64,000 nt of DNA from Clostridia bacterium (GTDB lineage Bacteria > Bacillota > Clostridia > TANB77 > CAG-508), in the NCBI GenBank assembly GCA_900770415.1, contig CAAGKN010000018.1, forward strand, positions 13,387 through 77,386. Reading direction: 5' to 3'. The notes under the pieces are model-generated. The model did not search any database and was not told where the DNA came from. It saw nothing but the letters and a program-made list of their open reading frames with translations. Shown piece after piece: positions 42,076 through 50,099 of this stretch. The position numbers and the translations under genes are program-made. Numbering within the stretch: position 1 is the stretch's first letter; the number at the start of each line of letters is the position of its first letter.

Positions 42076-43458
42076 ATGAGCACAGAGATAATAGAAAAAC
42101 AAAAAGAATATATGGAAAAAGTAAAAAAAATAAATGAAAATAAAAACAAAATGTATTACATTTTAACAATGGGATGTCAGCTTAACGAAAATGATTCTGA
42201 AAAATTAATTGGCATAATGGAAGAGATGGGATACACAAAATCTGATGATATAAAAAATGCAGATTTATATGTTATAAATACATGCTGTGTTAGAGAAAAT
42301 GCCGAAGAAAAACTTTTTGGAAAACTAGGAGAATTAAAGAAAATAAAAGAAAATAAAAATATAGTAATAGCAATAGGTGGCTGTATGATGCAAGAAGAGC
42401 ATATTACAGAAAAAATAAAGAAAAGCTATCCATTTGTAGATGTGGTGTTTGGAACACATACACTTCATAAATTCCCAGAAGATTTATATACTGCTATAAC
42501 AAAAAATAAAAAGGTAAAAGATGTAATAGATATAGATGGAGAAATTTATGAAGGATTACCAGTAAAAAGAAGTAGTAACAGACAAGCCTCTGTTATAATA
42601 ATGTATGGATGTAATAATTTTTGCAGTTATTGTATAGTACCTTATGTAAGAGGAAGAGAAAGAAGTAGAAAACCAGAAGATATCTTAAATGAAATAAAAG
42701 AACTTGCAAAAGAAGGTTATAGAGAAATAACATTACTTGGACAAAATGTAAATTCATATAAAGGTGGAGGAAACTACAATTTTGCAAACTTATTAGAAGA
42801 CGTAGATAAAATTGAAGGGATAGAAGTAATAAGATTTGTTTCACCACATCCAAAAGACTTTACTGATGATGTAATAGATGTAATAAGCAAAAGTAGTAAA
42901 ATATCAAGACTAATACATGTTCCACTTCAATCAGGAAGTACCAAAGTATTAAAAGAAATGAATAGAAAATATACAAAAGAGCAATATTTAGATTTAATAA
43001 AAAGGATAAGAAATAAAATTCCAGATGTAGTATTTTCAACAGACATAATAGTAGGATTCCCAGGGGAGACAGAAGAAGATTTTGAAGATACAATTGATGT
43101 TGTAAAACAAGTTAATTTTGAACAAATCTTTATGTTTATATATTCTAGAAGAGTAGGAACTAGGGCAGATAAAATGGAAAATCAAATTCCAGAAGAAATA
43201 AAACATAAAAGGTTTGATAGATTAAAACAAGTATTTGAGGAAAGAGTTGAAGAAAACAACAAAAAATATGTAGGAACAACACAAAAAATATTAGTAGAAG
43301 GATATAGCAAAAACAATCAAGATATGCTTACAGGCAGAACAGATACAAACAAAGTGGTTATATTTGAAGGACCTGAAAAACTAATTGGAAAAATAATAAA
43401 TATTAAAATAATATCAGAACACAAATGGTATTTAAAAGGAGAAGTACTAAATGGATGA
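42076..43458 (+). CDS. miaB: tRNA-2-methylthio-N6-dimethylallyladenosine synthase MiaB
   Basis: A 460-residue radical-SAM methylthiotransferase modifying A37 of tRNAs that read UNN codons. The N-terminal UPF0004 domain has 'TMGCQLNENDSEKL' and 'CVRENAEEKLFG' cluster cysteines; the radical-SAM CxxxCxxC is in 'GCNNFCSYCIVPYVRGRERS'; a TRAM domain ends the protein ('ILVEGYSKNNQDMLTGR'). tRNA position 37 modification affects frame maintenance, which is of interest given the frameshift sites in this genome. Overlaps the next gene by 8 bp. Confidence 0.97.
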   Translation: MSTEIIEKQKEYMEKVKKINENKNKMYYILTMGCQLNENDSEKLIGIMEEMGYTKSDDIKNADLYVINTCCVRENAEEKLFGKLGELKKIKENKNIVIAIGGCMMQEEHITEKIKKSYPFVDVVFGTHTLHKFPEDLYTAITKNKKVKDVIDIDGEIYEGLPVKRSSNRQASVIIMYGCNNFCSYCIVPYVRGRERSRKPEDILNEIKELAKEGYREITLLGQNVNSYKGGGNYNFANLLEDVDKIEGIEVIRFVSPHPKDFTDDVIDVISKSSKISRLIHVPLQSGSTKVLKEMNRKYTKEQYLDLIKRIRNKIPDVVFSTDIIVGFPGETEEDFEDTIDVVKQVNFEQIFMFIYSRRVGTRADKMENQIPEEIKHKRFDRLKQVFEERVEENNKKYVGTTQKILVEGYSKNNQDMLTGRTDTNKVVIFEGPEKLIGKIINIKIISEHKWYLKGEVLNG

Positions 43459-43762
43459 AAAGAAATTAGAAGAATTTATGAAAAGAAAGGCTGCAGAAAG
43501 AGTTATTAAAGGATATTTAGCTATAAAGAAAGTAAAAGAAGAAAAAAAATATGGAAACGAATATATAAAAATGAAATATAAAATTAATGCGGCTAAATAC
43601 GAAATACTATATAATGCACTTGAAGAAGATATTAAAGCAGAATGTGAAGCAGAAATAATAAAAGAAATTGAAGATGGGAATTTAGATTTAGACGAATACT
43701 TAGCAGGACTGCATAGAGAAAGAGCAAAAACAGAAAAAACAGAAAAAGAAGAGGAGCGTTAA
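43451..43762 (+). CDS. Hypothetical charged protein between miaB and mutS
   Basis: 103 residues, highly charged (Lys/Glu) and helical throughout, with no membrane segment. It overlaps miaB by 8 bp and ends 3 bp before mutS, so it is translated within the operon. I recognise no family; the helical, Glu/Lys-rich pattern could form a coiled coil. It may be a small accessory protein or simply lineage-specific. Confidence 0.7.
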   Translation: MDEKKLEEFMKRKAAERVIKGYLAIKKVKEEKKYGNEYIKMKYKINAAKYEILYNALEEDIKAECEAEIIKEIEDGNLDLDEYLAGLHRERAKTEKTEKEEER

Positions 43763-43765
43763 TAT

Positions 43766-46378
43766 ATGGCAGAGTTTTCTCCAATGATGAAGCATTATTT
43801 AGAAATAAAAGAACAATATAATGATTGCATAGTGTTTTATAGATTAGGTGACTTTTATGAAATGTTTTTTGATGATGCCAAAACAGCATCAAGAGAACTA
43901 GAAATAACTTTAACAGGTAGAGACTGCGGACAAGAAGAACGTGCACCAATGTGTGGAGTTCCATTCCATGCAGCAGAAAGTTATATAGCAAGACTAATAG
44001 AAAAAGGCTATAAAGTTGCAATATGTGAGCAATTAGAGGATCCAAAAACTGCAAAAGGCATTGTTAAAAGAGACGTAATAAGAGTAGTAACACCAGGGAC
44101 AGTAATAGAACCTAACATGCTAGACGAAAAGAAAAATAATTATATAATGTCAATATATAAAAAAGGAATATACTTTGGAATAGCAGTTTGTGATGTAACA
44201 ACAGGAACATTTTTATCTACAAAAATAGAAGAAACAAATAATTTTGCAATGCTTTTGGATGAAATATCAAAATATAATCCAGCAGAAGTAATAGTAAATA
44301 AAATGCTATTCAACTGTAAAGAAGAATTAGACGAAATAAAGCTAAGATTTAAGGCATACATTAATTGCTATGATGAAGATTTATTTAAGAAAACATCACC
44401 AGACTTTTTAGAGCCATACTCTTTTGTAGATGATAGCGACAATAAAATAAAAGAACCAGAGCAGAATGAACTACAAATACCAGCAATTGTAGGTTTGTTG
44501 AATTACTTAAATCAGACTCAAAAAATAAAACTAGAGCACATAAACATAATAAAAATGTATTCAACACAAAAATATATGTCTTTAAATTATTCATCAAGGC
44601 GAAATTTAGAATTAACAGAAAAGATGAATAATCAAGGCAAAAAAGGAACATTACTTTGGGTATTAGATAAAACTTATACCTCAATGGGAGGAAGACTTTT
44701 AAGGAAATGGATAAATGAACCTCTTTTAGATAGCAAAGAAATAAATAAAAGATTAAATGCAGTAGAAGAGTTAAAAAACGAAGTTATTTTTAGAGGAGAT
44801 ATTATAGACTCACTAAAAAGAATTTATGATATAGAAAGATTAGTTGGAAAAATTGCGTATGGAAATAGTAATGCGAGAGACATGATAGCATTAAAAAATT
44901 CATTAAAACAATTACCATATTTAAAAAAGATATTGGCAACCAGCAAATCTGAATTACTACAAAATTTATATTTAAGTTTAGATGAATTAAATGATATTCA
45001 TGATTTAATAGAAAAATCAATAGTAGAAGATCCACCAATTACAATAACAGAAGGTGGAATAATAAAGATTGGTTATAACGATGAAGTAGATGAATTAAAA
45101 AATGCAACAACACAAGGCAAGAACTGGTTAATACAATTAGAAGCAAAAGAAAAAGAAGAAACAGGTATTAAAAATCTAAAAGTAGGATTTAACAAAGTAT
45201 TTGGATATTTCTTTGAAGTTACAAAATCATATTTAAATTTAGTTCCAGATAGATATATTAGAAAGCAAACACTTGCAAACTGTGAAAGATATATAACAGA
45301 AGAGTTAAATGAACTAGAAAGTAAAATTTTAGGAGCAGAAGAAAAGGTTGTTGACTTAGAATATAAATTATTTATAGAAATAAGAAACAAAATTGCAGTA
45401 AATATAGAAAGATTACAAAAAGCTTCAAATATTATTTCTATATTAGATGTACTTACATCATTTGCAATAGTTGCAGAAGACTACAACTATCAAAAGCCAA
45501 TAATAGATGATGGAGGAATAATAGATATCAAAGGTGGAAGACATCCTGTTATAGAAAAAATGTTACCAGCTGGAGAATTTATAGATAATGACACATATCT
45601 TGATGAAGAAAATGAACAGATGAGCATAATAACAGGACCTAATATGGCAGGTAAATCTACATATATGAGACAAGTTGCTCTAATTGTACTAATGGCGCAA
45701 ATAGGAAGCTTTGTGCCAGTAACATCTGCAAGAATAGGAGTTGTAGATAAAATATTTACAAGAGTTGGCGCATCAGATGACTTAAGTATGGGACAAAGTA
45801 CATTTATGGTAGAAATGATGGAGGTTGCTGAAATATTAAGAGAGGCAACTAAAAAGAGTTTGGTAATATTAGATGAAATTGGAAGAGGAACATCTACTTA
45901 TGATGGACTTTCAATTGCATGGGCGGTTGTAGAATATATAGCAGATAAAGAAAGATGTGGAGCAAAAACATTATTTGCAACACATTATCATGAATTAACA
46001 GAACTAGAGAATCAAATACAAGGAGTAAAAAACTATTCGATAGCGGTTAAAGAAAAAGGCGAAGACGTTATATTCTTAAGAAAAATTGTAAAAGGTGGAA
46101 CAGATGAAAGCTATGGGGTACATGTTGCAAAACTAGCAGGAGTACCAAAAGACGTTACGAAGAGAGCAAACGAGATATTAAGAAGCTTGGAAAGAAAAAG
46201 TATACTAGGAAAGAAAAATCAAGAAAAAGAAAACAAGAAAATAGCAACAGGACAATTAGATATGTATAATTATAAGTTGGCAGAATTAGCTCACGAAATA
46301 GATAAAATAAATTTAAATGAACTAACACCAATAGATGCATTAAATATACTAGTAAAAATGAAAGACAAAATAAAATAG
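43766..46378 (+). CDS. mutS: DNA mismatch repair protein MutS
   Basis: An 870-residue mismatch-recognition ATPase. Domain I has the mismatch-reading Phe-x-Glu region ('YRLGDFYEMFFDDA'); the ABC-type ATPase has Walker A 'GPNMAGKSTYMRQ', Walker B 'SLVILDEIGRGTSTYDGLS' and 'FATHYHELTELE'. The length is typical. No mutL is in the window downstream; a small Cys-rich protein gene follows instead. The gene contains no frameshift site despite its length. Confidence 0.99.
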   Translation: MAEFSPMMKHYLEIKEQYNDCIVFYRLGDFYEMFFDDAKTASRELEITLTGRDCGQEERAPMCGVPFHAAESYIARLIEKGYKVAICEQLEDPKTAKGIVKRDVIRVVTPGTVIEPNMLDEKKNNYIMSIYKKGIYFGIAVCDVTTGTFLSTKIEETNNFAMLLDEISKYNPAEVIVNKMLFNCKEELDEIKLRFKAYINCYDEDLFKKTSPDFLEPYSFVDDSDNKIKEPEQNELQIPAIVGLLNYLNQTQKIKLEHINIIKMYSTQKYMSLNYSSRRNLELTEKMNNQGKKGTLLWVLDKTYTSMGGRLLRKWINEPLLDSKEINKRLNAVEELKNEVIFRGDIIDSLKRIYDIERLVGKIAYGNSNARDMIALKNSLKQLPYLKKILATSKSELLQNLYLSLDELNDIHDLIEKSIVEDPPITITEGGIIKIGYNDEVDELKNATTQGKNWLIQLEAKEKEETGIKNLKVGFNKVFGYFFEVTKSYLNLVPDRYIRKQTLANCERYITEELNELESKILGAEEKVVDLEYKLFIEIRNKIAVNIERLQKASNIISILDVLTSFAIVAEDYNYQKPIIDDGGIIDIKGGRHPVIEKMLPAGEFIDNDTYLDEENEQMSIITGPNMAGKSTYMRQVALIVLMAQIGSFVPVTSARIGVVDKIFTRVGASDDLSMGQSTFMVEMMEVAEILREATKKSLVILDEIGRGTSTYDGLSIAWAVVEYIADKERCGAKTLFATHYHELTELENQIQGVKNYSIAVKEKGEDVIFLRKIVKGGTDESYGVHVAKLAGVPKDVTKRANEILRSLERKSILGKKNQEKENKKIATGQLDMYNYKLAELAHEIDKINLNELTPIDALNILVKMKDKIK

Positions 46379-46473
46379 AAAAATGTCGAAAAAACTTTTA
46401 AATAGCCAAAAAATGTGATAAAATAAAAAACAATAATGGCGAAAGCTATTAAATATATTTAAGGAGTGGTTTT

Positions 46474-46641
46474 GTGTCTACCAGAATGCAACACGCATTG
46501 AACTCAAACCAAAGGGAGAAAAAAACTTTATCCGAAGCACCAAAAGCAACAGAATGCAGAAGATTTGCAAAGTGCAAGAGATTAGAGAAAGATCAAGGAC
46601 GTTGTAGTATGAGAAAATGTCCAGAATTTAAACCTAAATAA
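46474..46641 (+). CDS. Small Cys-rich basic protein (55 aa)
   Basis: GTG start preceded by TAAGGAGTGG. The product has four cysteines spaced C-x5-C-x9-C-x4-C in its second half ('ECRRFAKCKRLEKDQGRC', then 'MRKCPEFK') and is Lys/Arg-rich, suggesting a small zinc-binding or nucleic-acid-binding protein. The family is not recognised. A hairpin terminator follows at 46652, supporting an independent unit. Confidence 0.68.
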   Translation: MSTRMQHALNSNQREKKTLSEAPKATECRRFAKCKRLEKDQGRCSMRKCPEFKPK

Positions 46642-46651
46642 TCCTTAAGAA

Positions 46652-46677
46652 AAGGGGTGAGAGTAATTTCACCCCTT
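46652..46677 (+). terminator. Hairpin after the small Cys-rich gene
   Basis: AAGGGGTGA / TCACCCCTT, 9 bp, 8-nt loop; the T-run is weak. Confidence 0.6.
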
Positions 46678-46694
46678 AATACTATTAAAAACAT

Positions 46695-46737
46695 GAAAAA
46701 AAGTAAGACAAAATATCGAAAATTGTCTTACTTTTTT
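46695..46737. terminator. Bidirectional-type terminator
   Basis: AAAAAAGTAAGACAA / TTGTCTTACTTTTTT, 15 bp, with T-runs readable from either strand. Confidence 0.75.
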
Positions 46738-46949
46738 GAACCAAAGTTATATTTATTATAGCATTAGAAAAACTAAAAAGCAAACAGCAAAAAAATATAA
46801 ATTAGTGTAAAAAACAAAGTATAATAAAGATAAAATAAGTATAGTAATTAAAAGATATTTTATTTGAAAAAATAGTATCATTGTAAAGAAAAAGAATATA
46901 TGATAATATAAATACAATCTTAAAAGAAACAAAATTAAATAGTAAATAA

Positions 46950-47147
46950 TTTTCCCTGCGTAGTGCGTAAGGACTGAATTTTTAGAACCAACAGATAAGG
47001 AAAGGGAGCTTGGAACTCTGAATATGGCGTGCATGCTTGCACTTTGAGTAGTAGTAAGAAGCCCACAAGTATTTAGGAGAGCACCCACCTGTGTAAGAGC
47101 AGGTCCTTAAAAATTCTAATACCGACGGCTAAGGCGGGGCTTTTTTT
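46950..47147 (+). ncRNA. ssrS: 6S RNA-like regulator of RNA polymerase
   Basis: A roughly 195-nt non-coding RNA ending in an intrinsic terminator (GCGGGGC then seven T). The closing stem pairs CCCTGC (46954-46959) with GCGGGG (47134-47139); a second long stem pairs GAATTTTTA with TAAAAATTC. The 3' half contains GAGCACCCACCTGTG followed by CAGGTCCTT, a pattern seen in 6S RNAs, which mimic an open promoter and sequester SigA holoenzyme. With the flanking hairpins this explains most of the gene-free stretch 46642-47326; 46740-46950 is AT-rich sequence in which I see nothing definite. Confidence 0.6.
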
Positions 47148-47254
47148 GTTGAATAGGAAAAATCGAAGATTTTCCCATTCAACAAAAAGGCTATAATCGC
47201 TATTGCCTTTGAGATTTCCTCATTTTATTCAGAAACTCAAATCGGCGAGAACAA
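47142..47254. repeat. Double-hairpin repeat block, copy 2
   Basis: A hairpin with about 20-bp arms (TTTTTGTTGAATAGG with its complement, 47142-47188) followed by the 65-nt block 47190-47254, nearly identical to 25329-25393. The first hairpin differs completely in sequence from that of copy 1 but has the same shape and position. Confidence 0.75.
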
Positions 47255-47262
47255 TATATGAA

Positions 47263-47291
47263 TTGTAAAAAAATCTTTTTTATGCTAATAT
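47263..47291 (+). promoter_or_regulatory. Possible SigA promoter of prmC
   Basis: TTGTAA (47263-47268), 17-bp spacer, TAATAT (47286-47291). Confidence 0.5.
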
Positions 47292-47326
47292 AATAAAGAA
47301 AAAATAATGCGAGAAGGATAATAAAA

Positions 47327-48211
47327 ATGAATATAAAACAAGCATTGGAATATGGAATAGAGCAGTTAAATAAAAACAATATAGAAAGTCCAAACCTAAA
47401 AACAAGAATGCTATTAGCAAATATTTTAAATAAAAACAAAGAATATCTACTAATACATGATACAGAAGAATTAAATATAAGCAATATAAATAAGTATAAA
47501 GAAAACATTCAAAAACTAGTAAATGGTACACCAATACAATATATAATAAACAAACAGGAATTTATGGGATTGGAATTCTATGTAGACAAAAATGTATTAA
47601 TTCCTCAACCAGATACAGAGATATTAGTAGAAGAAGTTATAAATATATGCAAGGAGCAAAATGCAAATAAAAAAATAAAAATATTAGACCTATGCACTGG
47701 AAGTGGCGCAATAGGTATATCAATTGCAAACAATATAAAAAATTGTGAGATGACTCTTTCGGATATTAGTTATGATGCATTAGAAATTGCACAAAAAAAT
47801 TCTGTAATTGTTGAGGACATTGGTGAGGACATTGGTGATTCTCAAAAAAGTAACATCAGAACAATCCAATCAGACCTTTTTGAAAAAATAGAAGGAAAAT
47901 TTGATATTATTGTTTCAAATCCACCGTATATAGAAACTAAAACAATACAAACATTAGATAAAGAAGTACAAATGGAACCAAAACTTGCACTAGATGGTGG
48001 AGAAGATGGATTAGATTTATATAGAAGAATAATAAAAGAAGCATATAAGTATTTAAATAATAATGGAACTTTGGCGCTAGAGATAGGTTATAATCAAAAA
48101 GATAAAGTAATAAACTTAATAAAAGCAAGTAATATGTATAAAGGTATTTATTCTAAAAAAGATCTATCAAATAATGATAGAATTGTAGTATGCAAGAAAA
48201 GGAGTAATTAA
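47327..48211 (+). CDS. prmC: Release factor glutamine methyltransferase PrmC
   Basis: A 294-residue SAM-dependent enzyme methylating the GGQ glutamine of release factors 1 and 2. SAM motif 'ILDLCTGSGAIGIS' and the catalytic 'NPPYIE' are present, with an N-terminal helical domain. A direct 12-bp duplication (47813-47824 and 47825-47836, GAGGACATTGGT twice) adds four in-frame residues (EDIG) in a loop before the NPPY motif. No prfA follows. GAGAAGGA precedes the ATG. Confidence 0.95.
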   Translation: MNIKQALEYGIEQLNKNNIESPNLKTRMLLANILNKNKEYLLIHDTEELNISNINKYKENIQKLVNGTPIQYIINKQEFMGLEFYVDKNVLIPQPDTEILVEEVINICKEQNANKKIKILDLCTGSGAIGISIANNIKNCEMTLSDISYDALEIAQKNSVIVEDIGEDIGDSQKSNIRTIQSDLFEKIEGKFDIIVSNPPYIETKTIQTLDKEVQMEPKLALDGGEDGLDLYRRIIKEAYKYLNNNGTLALEIGYNQKDKVINLIKASNMYKGIYSKKDLSNNDRIVVCKKRSN

Positions 48212-48212
48212 G

Positions 48213-48845
48213 ATGTCGTTTTCTTCAGATTTAAGAGAAGAATTAATTGAACTAAAAATGTGGGATAATAATAGTAGTTTAAAACAAGATGAACAATTAA
48301 GCAGGCTATTAATTAGAGAAGCTTTTATAAAAAAAGGCTTTATTAATGATCCAAACAAAGATTATCATTTAGAAATATTATTTAAAAGCAAAGAAAAAGC
48401 AGAACAATTACAAGAAATAATTCAAAACTTTGGAATAAACATAAAGTTTACAACTAAGAATTCAGACTATATGTTGTATTTAAAAGATGGAGAAGAAATA
48501 TCATCTTTTCTAGCATTAATGGGAGCAAATAAATCTGTAATAAAGTTTGAAGAAATTAGAGTTATGAAAGAAACAAGAAATAATATAAACAGATTAGTAA
48601 ATTGCGAAACAGCCAATTTAAATAAAATAATAGATGCATCAATTAAACAAGTTAATGCAATAAAAAAATTAAAAAAAGAAAAGAAATTTGAAAACTTGCC
48701 AGAGAATCTAAAAGAGCTAGCAAATTTACGAATTCAAAATCCAGAGGCAAGCTACCAGGAACTAGGAGCTATGTTAAAAGAGCCAATAGGAAAGTCGGGA
48801 GTAAGCCACAGACTAGAAAAAATAGTAAAAATTGCAGAGGAGTAA
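48213..48845 (+). CDS. whiA: WhiA-family transcription regulator, short form
   Basis: 210 residues, against about 310 for typical WhiA. The C-terminal HTH region is well preserved ('RLVNCETANLNKIIDASIKQ', 'LANLRIQNPEASYQELGAML', 'GKSGVSHRLEKIVKIAEE'). The N-terminus starts normally ('MSFSSDLREELIEL') but the LAGLIDADG-like domain is cut down: the usual 'CCKRAFLRGAFLAGGSI' segment and about 100 residues are missing. WhiA binds DNA and regulates division and sporulation genes; whether this form binds DNA the same way is uncertain. It starts 1 bp after prmC. Confidence 0.87.
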   Translation: MSFSSDLREELIELKMWDNNSSLKQDEQLSRLLIREAFIKKGFINDPNKDYHLEILFKSKEKAEQLQEIIQNFGINIKFTTKNSDYMLYLKDGEEISSFLALMGANKSVIKFEEIRVMKETRNNINRLVNCETANLNKIIDASIKQVNAIKKLKKEKKFENLPENLKELANLRIQNPEASYQELGAMLKEPIGKSGVSHRLEKIVKIAEE

Positions 48846-48848
48846 ACT

Positions 48849-49973
48849 ATGAAAGAATTAGGCATATACATACACATACCATTTTGCAAAAGAAAATGTG
48901 CTTATTGTGATTTTATATCATTTTCAGATAAAACCAAATTAATAGAAAAATATGTACTGGTACTGGAAAAAGAAATAGATAAATGTAATATAAATAAAGA
49001 TAGTTATAAAATTAAAACAATATATTTTGGAGGAGGAACTCCATCATTTATTGAAAGCAAATATATAGTTGAGATATTAGAAAGCGTAAAAAGAAAATTT
49101 AACATATCAAAAACAGCAGAAATTACAATAGAAATCAACCCAGGAACTATAACAGAAGAAAAACTAAAAGACTACTATAATGCAGGAATAAATAGAATAA
49201 GTTTTGGGCTACAATCTACAAATAGTGAACTTCTTAAATTAGTAGAAAGAATTCACAGCTATTCAAGTTTTCTAGAAGGATATAAATTAGCTAGAAAAGT
49301 AGGATTTAAAAATATAAATATAGACTTAATGATAGGCTTACCAGTTCAAACCTTGGAAGATGTCCAAACAGATTTAAAAAGAATAATAGAATTAAATCCA
49401 GAGCATATATCTGTATATTCTTTAATAGTAGAAGAAGGAACAAGAATAGAAGAAAAAATAAAAAACAAAGAACTATATTTGCCACCAGAAGAATTAGAAA
49501 GAAAAATGTATTGGGAGGTAAAAAAACAATTAGAAAAAGCAGGATATGTTCATTACGAAATATCTAACTTTGCAAAACCAGGATATGAATCTAAACATAA
49601 TCTAAGTTGTTGGAATCAAGAAGAATATTTAGGCTTCGGAATTGCAGCACATTCATATTTTAATGGAGAAAGATATTCAAATACAGAAGATTTTGATAAA
49701 TATTTTGAACATCCAGAAGATAGCAAAATAATACATGAAAAACAAACGCAAGAAGACAGACAAAGAGAATTCATGCTTTTAGGGTTAAGAAAAATAGATG
49801 GTGTTAAAATATCCGACTTTAAAAATAAATTTATAGAAAACCCAATATATTTATATAGGGAAAGTTTAAATAAATTAGTAACTCAAGGATTAATTGAAAT
49901 TGATATAGACAGTATAAAGTTAACAAACAGAGGAATAGATTTAGCAAATTTAGTGTGGGAAGAATTTGTGTGA
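48849..49973 (+). CDS. hemW: Radical-SAM heme chaperone HemW
   Basis: 374 residues. The radical-SAM CxxxCxxC is in 'IHIPFCKRKCAYCDFISF'. Further motifs are 'IYFGGGTPSF', 'EITIEINPGT', 'INRISFGLQS' and 'NIDLMIGLPVQT'. HemW-type proteins, often mis-annotated as oxygen-independent coproporphyrinogen oxidases, insert heme; true HemN has an extra N-terminal Cys pattern not seen here. It lies upstream of hrcA as in many Firmicutes and is separated from it by a terminator. Confidence 0.95.
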   Translation: MKELGIYIHIPFCKRKCAYCDFISFSDKTKLIEKYVLVLEKEIDKCNINKDSYKIKTIYFGGGTPSFIESKYIVEILESVKRKFNISKTAEITIEINPGTITEEKLKDYYNAGINRISFGLQSTNSELLKLVERIHSYSSFLEGYKLARKVGFKNINIDLMIGLPVQTLEDVQTDLKRIIELNPEHISVYSLIVEEGTRIEEKIKNKELYLPPEELERKMYWEVKKQLEKAGYVHYEISNFAKPGYESKHNLSCWNQEEYLGFGIAAHSYFNGERYSNTEDFDKYFEHPEDSKIIHEKQTQEDRQREFMLLGLRKIDGVKISDFKNKFIENPIYLYRESLNKLVTQGLIEIDIDSIKLTNRGIDLANLVWEEFV

Positions 49974-49976
49974 TAG

Positions 49977-50007
49977 AAAAAAATTAGCATAGATGCTAAT
50001 TTTTTTT
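49977..50007 (+). terminator. Intrinsic terminator of hemW
   Basis: AAAAAATTAGCAT / ATGCTAATTTTTTTT with a 2-nt loop; long T-run. Confidence 0.88.
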
Positions 50008-50014
50008 GTAATTT

Positions 50015-50041
50015 TTAGCAAACGGTATTGACAAGTGCTAA
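50015..50041 (+). promoter_or_regulatory. CIRCE operator 1 of the hrcA operon
   Basis: TTAGCAAAC-N9-AAGTGCTAA, a 9-9-9 inverted repeat matching the CIRCE element (TTAGCACTC-N9-GAGTGCTAA) at most positions. It overlaps the -35 box. Confidence 0.72.
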
Positions 50042-50055
50042 AAATGATGTATAAT
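50028..50055 (+). promoter_or_regulatory. SigA promoter of hrcA-grpE-dnaK-dnaJ
   Basis: TTGACA (50028-50033), 16-bp spacer, TATAAT (50050-50055), flanked on both sides by CIRCE elements. Confidence 0.85.
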
Positions 50056-50058
50056 AAA

Positions 50059-50085
50059 TTAGCAGTCGGAAATAATAAGTGCTAA
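50059..50085 (+). promoter_or_regulatory. CIRCE operator 2 of the hrcA operon
   Basis: TTAGCAGTC-N9-AAGTGCTAA, a 9-9-9 inverted repeat matching CIRCE, located at the transcription start. HrcA repressor binding here shuts off the operon until heat or misfolded protein titrates GroEL. Confidence 0.88.
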
Positions 50086-50099
50086 TGAAAGGAGAAGAC

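Noticed and set aside
46756..47088. Minus-strand ORF over the 6S-like RNA
   Set aside because: Low-complexity hydrophobic translation of AT-rich DNA with no start signals; the plus strand shows RNA structure and a terminator.
50079..50099. GTG start of hrcA 21 nt upstream
   Set aside because: It lies within the CIRCE operator and lacks a ribosome site; the ATG at 50100 has AAAGGAG.
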